Below, piece by piece: positions 26,365 through 33,441 of a stretch of DNA of 49,476 nt. Position numbers and translations under genes: made by a program. This DNA comes from Chryseobacterium sp. (GTDB taxonomy: Bacteria > Bacteroidota > Bacteroidia > Flavobacteriales > Weeksellaceae). Below the pieces are notes generated by a model, which was not told where the DNA came from, did not search any database, and worked only from the letters and a program-made list of their open reading frames with translations. The stretch lies in the NCBI RefSeq assembly GCF_022712095.1, contig NZ_JALAHD010000319.1:1-49476 (forward strand). The letters are read 5' to 3'. The first letter of the stretch is position 1. Every line of letters begins with the position of its first letter.

Positions 26365-26377
26365 GTTTTCTGTTTTT

Positions 26378-27340
26378 TTAAAATGCTACAGGTTTTAATC
26401 CTAATCCTAAATTCTCTTCCCAGCCTAAAGCTATATTCATATTTTGAACAGCCTGTCCGGAGGCTCCTTTTAAAAGATTGTCTATTGCTGAATGGACTAC
26501 GATAACATCTCCTTCTTTTTCAATATTAATCACACAACGATTGGTATTAACCACCTGTTTTAAATCTATTGGAGTTTCACTTACTTTTACAAAAGGTTCA
26601 TATTTATAGAATTCCTGATATAACTTGTATATTTCTGAAAGTTCCATATCAGTCTTTACTGTTGAACTGGTAAAGATTCCTCTTGTAAAGTCTCCTCTCC
26701 ACGGCACAAAATTCAACTTCACTTCTTTTCCGTTGAAAGAATTCAGCTGCTGCAGAATTTCTTCTACATGCTGATGAGTTAAAGTTTTATAAGCCGAAAT
26801 ATTATTATTTCTATTGGTAAAATGAGTAGTAGGTTGTAATTTCACTCCTGCTCCCGTCGAACCCGTAATTCCTGTCGTATAAACTTCTGCGAGATCTCTG
26901 TTTTTAGCCAATGGCAACAATGCCAGCTGAATAGCTGTCGCAAAGCATCCCGGATTGGCAATACTTTTTGAATGAATCAACTGAGCCTTATTAACCTCAG
27001 GAAGTCCGTAGATAAAATCCCTGTTTCCACATTTCCCCTCCAGTCTGAAATCATTTCCCAGATCTATAATCAATGTCTCTTCACTGATCATATTCTGCTG
27101 GAGCCAGTTCTGACTTTCTTTATGAGGAAGACACAGAAATAATACATCCACCTCCTGAACCTGATCCGTTAATACCATTTCACATACAGAATCCAGGTCA
27201 GGATAAATTTCAGAAATTTTCACTCCGGCATTGGAACGGCTGAACAAAAAGCTTAATTCTACATTAGGATGAAAAGACAACAACCGAACCAACTCACTCC
27301 CCGTATATCCGTTCGCTCCTATTATTCCGACTGTCTTCAT
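26378..27340 (-). CDS. argC: N-acetyl-gamma-glutamyl-phosphate reductase
   Basis: ArgC reduces the acylglutamyl phosphate to the semialdehyde with NADPH. The 320-residue protein has GIIGANGYTGSELVRLL for the nucleotide-binding start, FLCLPHKES, and the active-site SIANPGCFATAIQLAL with the catalytic Cys. The start codon overlaps the argG stop by 4 bases. Confidence 0.96.
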   Translation of the reverse strand: MKTVGIIGANGYTGSELVRLLSFHPNVELSFLFSRSNAGVKISEIYPDLDSVCEMVLTDQVQEVDVLFLCLPHKESQNWLQQNMISEETLIIDLGNDFRLEGKCGNRDFIYGLPEVNKAQLIHSKSIANPGCFATAIQLALLPLAKNRDLAEVYTTGITGSTGAGVKLQPTTHFTNRNNNISAYKTLTHQHVEEILQQLNSFNGKEVKLNFVPWRGDFTRGIFTSSTVKTDMELSEIYKLYQEFYKYEPFVKVSETPIDLKQVVNTNRCVINIEKEGDVIVVHSAIDNLLKGASGQAVQNMNIALGWEENLGLGLKPVAF

Positions 27341-28533
27341 ATTTTCCCTTCGTTTATCTGATGGTATATGTTTAAGGAATTACTTACGATTTTTGTGAAT
27401 CCTTTCACATCATCGCCTGTCCATGCTCTGTTAGCTTCGCCATAACTTCCAAATTTATCTGACATCAGATCGTGTACAGAATCAATTCCATTTAAGATGA
27501 ATCTGTATGGATGCAGGGTTATAAATACTTTACCCGTAACTGTTTCCTGAGAATCTGTTAAAAAAGATTCTATATTTCTCATCACAGGATCCAGGAACAG
27601 AGCTTCATGCAGCCAGTTTCCATACCAGTCGGATAATTGTGATTTGATCATCTGCTGGTATTTTGATAGAACATGTTTTTCAAGCAAATGATGTGCTTTT
27701 ATAATCACTGAAGCTGCTGCAGCTTCAAAACCTACTCTTCCTTTAATTCCTACAATAGTATCTCCTATATGAATATCACGTCCTATTCCATATACAGAAG
27801 CTAATTTTTCTATTTTCTGAATGGCATATACAGGATGATCAAACTTTTCACCGTTTACTGCTACAATTTCCCCCTTCTTGAATTCGATCTCCAGTTCTGA
27901 AGGCTGAGTTTCTTTTACCTGTGAAGGAAAAGCTTCTTCAGGCAGATAGTTTCGGGAAGTCAGTGTTTCCTTACCTCCTACGGAAGTTCCCCAAAGTCCT
28001 TTATTAACTGAATACTGAGCTTTCTGAAATTCCATTTCATATCCATGCTGCTTAAGAAACTCTATCTCTTCTTCTCTTGATAAAGCCATATCACGGATGG
28101 GAGTTATAATTTCCACCTGGGGACACATCACCTGAAATATCAGGTCAAAACGCACCTGATCATTTCCTGCTCCTGTACTTCCATGAGCAATAGCATCTGC
28201 TTTGGTTTCTATAGCATATTTTGCAATTTCCTGCGCCTGAATAGTACGCTCAGCACTTACCGATAGAGGATATGTATTATTTTTCAATACATTCCCGAAT
28301 ATCAGATATTTAACACAAGAATTATAATAATCTTCCTGAGCGTCGATGCACCTGTATTCCTTAACTCCAAGATTTAAGGCCCTTTTTTCCAGTTCTTTTT
28401 CTTCTTCTTTAGAAAAACCTCCTGTATTCACGGTTACAGCATACACATCATACCCAAGTGTCTCGCTAAGGTATTTAGCACAATAAGAGGTATCTAAACC
28501 TCCACTAAACGCTAAAACGACTTTCTTTTTCAT
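27337..28533 (-). CDS. argG: Argininosuccinate synthase
   Basis: ArgG joins citrulline and aspartate at the expense of ATP. The 398-residue protein starts with the ATP-pyrophosphatase P-loop AFSGGLDTSYC and has AHGSTGAGNDQVRFDL and SVNKGLWGTSVGGKE, all standard for the family. Position in the operon, overlapping the upstream GNAT gene by 29 bases and argC by 4, indicates one transcript. Confidence 0.97.
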   Translation of the reverse strand: MKKKVVLAFSGGLDTSYCAKYLSETLGYDVYAVTVNTGGFSKEEEKELEKRALNLGVKEYRCIDAQEDYYNSCVKYLIFGNVLKNNTYPLSVSAERTIQAQEIAKYAIETKADAIAHGSTGAGNDQVRFDLIFQVMCPQVEIITPIRDMALSREEEIEFLKQHGYEMEFQKAQYSVNKGLWGTSVGGKETLTSRNYLPEEAFPSQVKETQPSELEIEFKKGEIVAVNGEKFDHPVYAIQKIEKLASVYGIGRDIHIGDTIVGIKGRVGFEAAAASVIIKAHHLLEKHVLSKYQQMIKSQLSDWYGNWLHEALFLDPVMRNIESFLTDSQETVTGKVFITLHPYRFILNGIDSVHDLMSDKFGSYGEANRAWTGDDVKGFTKIVSNSLNIYHQINEGKI

Positions 28534-29107
28534 TATTATATCCTTTGTCTTGCTGATTTTCTTCAGCTGTTATATTTTTTTTATCATTTTTCGGAACGTA
28601 TAACATTGCTGTACATAAACAGTTTTTACGCTCCTTACTCATTAAGATTTCATAGTTTACACAGCTTTTGCATCCGTTCCAAAAATCCTCATCTTGTGTC
28701 AATTCAGAATAGATAACAGGTTTGTACCCCAATTCACTATTAATTTTCATGACTGCTAATCCTGTTGTTAATCCGAATATTTTAGCATCAGGATACTTAG
28801 TCCTTGATAACTGGAAGACTTTTTGTTTAATCTGGGTAGCAACCCCAGTATTCCTGAATTTAGGAGAAACTATAAGTCCGGAATTGGCCACAAACTGACC
28901 ATGTGACCAGGTTTCTATATAGCAGAACCCTACCCACTCACCGTTTTCAGTGGCAACCACAGCATTCCCATCTGAAATCTTCTTACTTAAATATTCTATG
29001 GAACGTTTTGCGATCCCCGTTCCTCTTCTCTGTGCAGAATCATACATTTCCTGCTGTATTTCACTCACATACACTAAGTGTTCGCATGAGGAAATTTCTA
29101 TTTCCAT
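28505..29107 (-). CDS. GNAT N-acyltransferase, probable N-acylglutamate synthase
   Basis: This 200-residue protein is first in the arginine operon. It has the segment QRRGTGIAKRSIEYL and a GNAT core (VVATENGEWVGFCYIETW, and VSPKFRNTGVATQIKQKVFQ with an acetyl-CoA-binding R-x-x-G-x-A pattern). It also has a C-terminal Cys-rich stretch (CKSC, then CLCT). Position suggests it makes the N-acylglutamate that ArgB uses, because no argJ or ArgA-type fusion is present in the cluster. The last 30 or so residues are polar and overlap argG, so they may be expendable. Confidence 0.82.
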   Translation of the reverse strand: MEIEISSCEHLVYVSEIQQEMYDSAQRRGTGIAKRSIEYLSKKISDGNAVVATENGEWVGFCYIETWSHGQFVANSGLIVSPKFRNTGVATQIKQKVFQLSRTKYPDAKIFGLTTGLAVMKINSELGYKPVIYSELTQDEDFWNGCKSCVNYEILMSKERKNCLCTAMLYVPKNDKKNITAEENQQDKGYNNEKESRFSV

Positions 29108-29127
29108 TTATTTATCTGAATTTTTTG

Positions 29128-29207
29128 GCAAATTTAAAAGATATTTACTTTACAAAGCAAATTTAAAAGATATTTTTTTCTTAAAAAACATATTTAAAAA
29201 GATAATA
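29128..29207. repeat. Phased direct repeats at the arginine operon promoter
   Basis: GCAAATTTAAAAGATATTT occurs exactly at 29128-29146 and 29157-29175, with a degraded third copy at about 29188-29207. Start-to-start spacings are 29 and 31 bases, close to three helical turns, which suits a protein that binds one face of the DNA. They lie between the divergent GNAT/arg operon and the InsA-like gene. Confidence 0.7.
29129..29161 (-). promoter_or_regulatory. Predicted promoter of the arginine operon
   Basis: On the minus strand, TAAATTTG (29136-29129) is a full -7 match, with TTTG (29161-29158) 21 bases upstream as -33. Both elements are contained in the two direct repeats, so protein bound to the repeats would mask the promoter. 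The second repeat also contains its own TAAATTTG (29165-29158), so tandem start sites are possible. Confidence 0.6.
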
Positions 29208-29244
29208 TATCTTATTAGTTAATTTTTAATTTGCTAAATTATTA

Positions 29245-29252
29245 TATATTTG
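29245..29252 (+). promoter_or_regulatory. Candidate -7 box of the InsA-like gene
   Basis: TATATTTG is a full match to TAnnTTTG and lies 14 bases before the chosen ATG at 29267. A TTTGCTAAA direct repeat occurs at 29230 and 29250. Confidence 0.45.
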
Positions 29253-29266
29253 CTAAAATACTATAT

Positions 29267-29683
29267 ATGGAAGATAAATGTCCAAAATGCAAAGGTGATA
29301 AAGTGGTTAAAAGCGGAATCATTAACAAAAAACAGAGGTTTCTGTGTAAAGACTGCAATTACTATTTTACCGTAAAAAAACTGGGAAAACAAATAGATGA
29401 CTACTATGTAACCAAGGCATTACAACTTTATCTGGAAGGCTTAAGTTTCCGTGAGATAGAAAGAATTATTGGGGTTTCTCATGTCACCATAAGCTCATGG
29501 ATAAAAAAGTACAATATCACAAGACCTCCTCATTCAGAATTCCATCCTGTATATAAAATTCTAAAACAAAACGAGCTCATCGATTATATTGCTAAAGAAG
29601 AAAACCTTAAAAATTCCGGTATTATCATTACTCAGTTTGCAGACAAGTATATGCTTATAAAATGGGAACGTTTCAAAAAATAG
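29267..29683 (+). CDS. IS1/IS1595-type zinc-ribbon + HTH protein (InsA-like), possible regulator
   Basis: With the start at 29267 (MEDKCPKC) the protein is 138 residues; a longer frame to 29231 would begin ahead of the predicted promoter. The N-terminus has CPKC and CKDC (a zinc ribbon as in InsA of IS1), followed by an HTH (LSFREIERIIGVSHVTISSWIKKY). The remainder (about 60 residues) has no transposase catalytic residues and ends after a short beta/alpha segment, with no second ORF (InsB), no terminal inverted repeats and no target duplications around it. I infer a domesticated DNA-binding protein. It is divergent from the arginine operon across phased repeats and may regulate it; that role is inference from position. 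Confidence 0.8.
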   Translation: MEDKCPKCKGDKVVKSGIINKKQRFLCKDCNYYFTVKKLGKQIDDYYVTKALQLYLEGLSFREIERIIGVSHVTISSWIKKYNITRPPHSEFHPVYKILKQNELIDYIAKEENLKNSGIIITQFADKYMLIKWERFKK

Positions 29684-29902
29684 AGAAAAGGTATAAGTAT
29701 TAAATAATAAATATCCATATTCACTTTAAATCAACAACTTAAACCCTTTTCCAAGTAATATCCACCATCTTCAATTTATCATTTTTCACTCATAATTTAT
29801 AAGTATATATATCATGACCAATAATATATATTAAATTTTCATAAACAAATTATTAATTACAATTTGGAGTCCATAAAATTAATACCAAAAAATTGATAAT
29901 TT

Positions 29903-31282
29903 ATGAAGAAAATATTCACTTTTATTGGATTAGCATTAATTAGCAACTCACTATATTCTCAAGGTTCCCCCGAATATGGAAGCGGATTAAAGCTAAATCT
30001 CAATCAGGAAGGCGATAAATTCGTTCGTTTCATTTTATGGGATCAGTTCTGGTTGAGAAATACCCAGATGAATCCGGGAAGTATGGTAGGCGGAGAAGCT
30101 ACTAAAGATTCCTGGAGCTTAGGAAACCGAAGGTTAAGAGCTTTAGCCTATGCACAAATTTCTAAAAGATACATGATTCTCGTTCATTTCGGTATCAATA
30201 ACCAGACTTTCATTAATGGAGGAGCTCCTGGAACTACCGGAACAGGAGGAAACGGGAATGGTAAAAAACCCCAGATGTTTTTCCATGATGCCTGGAATGA
30301 ATATGCAGTCGTATTACCGGGAGAGGCAGGAGACTTCAGCTTATCTTTAGGAGCAGGATTACATTACTACATGGGATTATCCCGTATGACCATGGCCTCA
30401 ACTCTTAACTTCTTAACTGTAGATTCCCCTATTTTTTCATGGCCCTTAATTGATAATTCTGACCAGTTCGCAAGACAGCTTGGAATGTTTGCAAAAGGTA
30501 AATATGGAAAACTGGAATACCGCTTAAGCTTAAATAAACCTTTTGCAACGGATTTAATTCCCACTAATGTCACTGATCCAGCCAATGCTGTTGCAGTTGA
30601 TAATAATGGTAACCCAAAATTTTCAAAAGCAGGATATCTTGAATATCAGTTTCTTGATGATGAATCCAACACACTCCCTTTTAAAGTAGGATCTTATCTG
30701 GGAACCAAAAAAGTGTTCAATGTGGGGGCTGGTTTTTACCATCAGGCAGATGGAACAAAGTCTTCTGTGAATGATAACATTGAAAAGCATGATATTACCT
30801 TACTTGCTGTAGATGCTTTTGCAGATATTCCACTTGGGGAAGCTAAAAATAAAATGGCTATTTCAGCTTATGCCGGATATTACAACTATAAATTCGGACC
30901 CAATTATATCAGAAATCTAGGTATTATGAATATCGCCTCTACGGATCCTAATTTCATAGGAGATAAGGCAATTGCAGGTCCGGGAAATATGCAGCCTACT
31001 ATCGGAACAGGTAATATTGTCTACGCACAGGCAGGGCTCCTTCTTCCCAGCCAGGCTGAAAAACCCAAAATAAGAATTCAGCCTTTTGCGGCTTATACGT
31101 ATAAAGATTTTGAAGCTTTTGATAGGTCGTCTTCCCAATTTGATGTAGGTGCCAACTGGTTTATAGACGGCCATCATGCTAAAATCACAACCCAATACTC
31201 TACCCGCCCTGTTTATACCAGTCCTACGGAAAACCCTAAATCCAAAGGAGAATTCATTGTTCAGTTCCAAATCTATCTGTAA
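29903..31282 (+). CDS. Outer-membrane porin
   Basis: The 459-residue protein has a signal peptide (cleavage likely after LYSQ) and alternating hydrophobic/polar strands typical of a beta-barrel, ending with the short strand FIVQFQIYL. It matches the phosphate-selective-porin-like family of Bacteroidota seen next to MFS transporters. It lies just upstream of the MHS transporter gene (50 bases), suggesting outer-membrane entry of the same solute. The 219 bases before it carry no clear promoter or other feature. Confidence 0.8.
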   Translation: MKKIFTFIGLALISNSLYSQGSPEYGSGLKLNLNQEGDKFVRFILWDQFWLRNTQMNPGSMVGGEATKDSWSLGNRRLRALAYAQISKRYMILVHFGINNQTFINGGAPGTTGTGGNGNGKKPQMFFHDAWNEYAVVLPGEAGDFSLSLGAGLHYYMGLSRMTMASTLNFLTVDSPIFSWPLIDNSDQFARQLGMFAKGKYGKLEYRLSLNKPFATDLIPTNVTDPANAVAVDNNGNPKFSKAGYLEYQFLDDESNTLPFKVGSYLGTKKVFNVGAGFYHQADGTKSSVNDNIEKHDITLLAVDAFADIPLGEAKNKMAISAYAGYYNYKFGPNYIRNLGIMNIASTDPNFIGDKAIAGPGNMQPTIGTGNIVYAQAGLLLPSQAEKPKIRIQPFAAYTYKDFEAFDRSSSQFDVGANWFIDGHHAKITTQYSTRPVYTSPTENPKSKGEFIVQFQIYL

Positions 31283-31332
31283 AACACTACGGACTTTAAC
31301 CTCATCCATATTTAACATCAAAATCAAGCAAT

Positions 31333-32913
31333 ATGAGCGAAAACCATCACGAAAATTACAATAACATGACCGAAAAACAGAAGAACAGAACGATCTGGAG
31401 TGTGATCACAGCTTCTTCTCTCGGCACATTGATTGAGTGGTATGACTTTTATATTTTTGGGAGTCTAGCCATTGTTCTTGCGACAAAATTCTTCCCCGCC
31501 GACAACCCTACTGCAGCATTTTTATCTACACTGGCAACATTTGCTGCGGGATTTGTAGTAAGACCTTTCGGAGCTCTTTTCTTCGGAAGATTGGGAGATC
31601 TTATCGGAAGAAAATACACTTTTCTTGTTACACTGCTGATCATGGGATTTTCCACTTTCCTTATCGGATGTATTCCGAGTTATGAAACCATAGGCTTCCT
31701 TGCTCCTGTGTTAGTATTAATTTTAAGATTATTACAAGGATTAGCTTTAGGAGGCGAATACGGAGGCGCTGCCACCTATGTCGCTGAATACGCCCAGCCT
31801 CATCGAAGAGGATACTGGACCTCATGGATACAGACCACGGCTACAGCAGGACTTTTTATTTCATTAATCGTCATACTGGTTACTAAGACTTCACTTTCAA
31901 CAGAGGAGTTTGACACCTGGGGATGGAGGGTTCCTTTCTGGATTTCTATTTTAATGGTAGGCGTTTCCTACATCATCAGAAAGAATATGAAAGAATCTCC
32001 TCTTTTTGCAAAAGCTAAAAGCGAAGGAAAAACTTCCAAAAACCCTCTTAAAGAAAGTTTCGGGAATAAATATAATTTTAAATTCGTCCTTCTTGCCCTA
32101 TTCGGAGCCGCAATGGGACAAGGTGTTATCTGGTATACCGGCCAGTTTTACGCCATGAGCTTCCTGCAAAAGGTAATGAATGTAGAATCCGCACAGGTAG
32201 ATTCCCTGATGGCCACTGCTCTTTTCCTCGGCACTCCATTCTTTGTCGTCTTCGGGTGGTTGTCTGATAAAATTGGGCGTAAAGCCATTATGATGACAGG
32301 AATGTTGGTTGCCATTTTTGCTTACCGTCCCATTTATGACAGCATGTACAAAAGTGTAAATCTTGAGAGTAAAACAGTTGCATCCAGAGGTATCACAGAA
32401 AAAAGAAGTGCAAAAATCCATAAGGATATCGCTACTGACAGTCTTATCACTTTCCATAAAGAGACTGTATTCACAGACGGAACTTTATTAAAGAAAGACA
32501 GTATTGTCCATTGGTCTGCTGCCGGTCCGGTAATGAAGGACGGCAAAGCAGAAGAACCTAAAGTTTCACAATCCGTGACACTAGGCGACCATACAAAATG
32601 GTATCTGGTATTCCTGGTATTTATTCAGGTGATCTTTGTAACCATGGTATACGGCCCTATTGCAGCCTTCCTTGTGGAAATGTTCCCGGTAAGAATCCGA
32701 TACACTTCCATGTCTTTGCCTTATCACATTGGTAACGGAGTATTCGGAGGGTTACTTCCTGCCGTAGCCACTTATCTCGTAACGGTAGGAAAAGATGCAG
32801 GTCATCCTACATGGTACCTAGAAGGCCTATGGTATCCGATTGGAGTGGCCGCAGTCTGTTTACTGATAGGATTAGTATATCTTAAAAATAAAAACAATAA
32901 TATTCATGATTAA
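31333..32913 (+). CDS. MFS transporter, metabolite:H+ symporter (MHS) family
   Basis: The protein (526 residues) has MHS hallmarks: SLGTLIEWYDFYIFG in helix 1, RPFGALFFGRLGDLIGRKYTF between helices 2 and 3, and ALGGEYGGAATYVAEYA in helix 4-5. It resembles transporters of carboxylates or betaine (KgtP, ProP type). Between the ninth and tenth helices about 75 polar residues (roughly 335-415) are inserted, longer than in KgtP/ProP. The substrate may be a carboxylate, given the downstream acyl-CoA synthetase genes. An in-frame ATG a few codons in is also possible as the start. Confidence 0.87.
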   Translation: MSENHHENYNNMTEKQKNRTIWSVITASSLGTLIEWYDFYIFGSLAIVLATKFFPADNPTAAFLSTLATFAAGFVVRPFGALFFGRLGDLIGRKYTFLVTLLIMGFSTFLIGCIPSYETIGFLAPVLVLILRLLQGLALGGEYGGAATYVAEYAQPHRRGYWTSWIQTTATAGLFISLIVILVTKTSLSTEEFDTWGWRVPFWISILMVGVSYIIRKNMKESPLFAKAKSEGKTSKNPLKESFGNKYNFKFVLLALFGAAMGQGVIWYTGQFYAMSFLQKVMNVESAQVDSLMATALFLGTPFFVVFGWLSDKIGRKAIMMTGMLVAIFAYRPIYDSMYKSVNLESKTVASRGITEKRSAKIHKDIATDSLITFHKETVFTDGTLLKKDSIVHWSAAGPVMKDGKAEEPKVSQSVTLGDHTKWYLVFLVFIQVIFVTMVYGPIAAFLVEMFPVRIRYTSMSLPYHIGNGVFGGLLPAVATYLVTVGKDAGHPTWYLEGLWYPIGVAAVCLLIGLVYLKNKNNNIHD

Positions 32914-32957
32914 TCACCAAATCTTTCAAATTTTTATTAAATTTAAAAACTACTAAA

Positions 32958-33185
32958 ATGGACGGACTAAAAAAAATATTAGGTATACTCTGGATCATCA
33001 TTGCTCTTGTAGTGGGATATTTCGGAATTACCGTTATGGGAATCCCGAAAATCGCGTCGGGAAAACAGGAAGATCTGGTATTTGGTATTATCATTTTATT
33101 CATATTGGTACCCATAATTTCCGGCGGATTAGCTATTTTCGGATATTATGCACTGACAGGTGAATACTCAGATGATAAAGTTTAA
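32958..33185 (+). CDS. Small membrane protein, two transmembrane segments
   Basis: This 75-residue protein has two hydrophobic segments (about 7-28 and 41-66) and an acidic C-terminal tail ending in GEYSDDK. I believe it belongs to the DUF6814-like small proteins that accompany transporters in Bacteroidota, but this is memory of the pattern and was not checked. It lies 44 bases after the MHS transporter gene. It may be a transporter accessory. Confidence 0.7.
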   Translation: MDGLKKILGILWIIIALVVGYFGITVMGIPKIASGKQEDLVFGIIILFILVPIISGGLAIFGYYALTGEYSDDKV

Positions 33186-33205
33186 CTAATTATAACCTCA
33201 ATAGG

Positions 33206-33236
33206 AACCATACAGAGCCCATGTTCTGTATGGTTT
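33206..33236 (+). terminator. Strong stem-loop between two small membrane protein genes
   Basis: AACCATACAGA (33206-33216) pairs exactly with TCTGTATGGTT (33225-33235), an 11-bp stem with an 8-base loop. Only two T follow, so it may act as a weak terminator or an RNA stability/processing hairpin that sets differential expression of upstream transporter genes and the downstream kinase genes. Confidence 0.6.
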
Positions 33237-33246
33237 CAAAATATTA

Positions 33247-33441
33247 ATGAAGAAGAGACACGAACAAAAGCTGATTATCCTGAGTGTTGCCCTGATGATC
33301 GCTTTCAGTATTCCTATTTCGCTGTTATTTAACAGTGAGAAAGAAATATTGGGATATCCGATGATTCTGATTTATTTGTTTGCCATGTGGATGCTTTCTA
33401 TCATTATATCTTTTATAATTGTAAAAAAGTATTATGAGTAG
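33247..33441 (+). CDS. Small two-helix membrane protein upstream of the sensor kinase
   Basis: The 64-residue protein has two hydrophobic segments (about 9-29 and 37-60) with Lys-rich ends. I do not recognise a family for certain; short membrane proteins of this type often precede SLC5-type transporters and kinases. Its end overlaps the kinase start codon by 8 bases (33434-33441), indicating translational coupling and a shared function with the kinase. Confidence 0.75.
   Translation: MKKRHEQKLIILSVALMIAFSIPISLLFNSEKEILGYPMILIYLFAMWMLSIIISFIIVKKYYE

Noticed and set aside
29231..29683. Active IS1-family transposase
   Set aside because: Only the zinc-ribbon/HTH part is present. There is no InsB frame, no terminal inverted repeats or target duplication around the gene.
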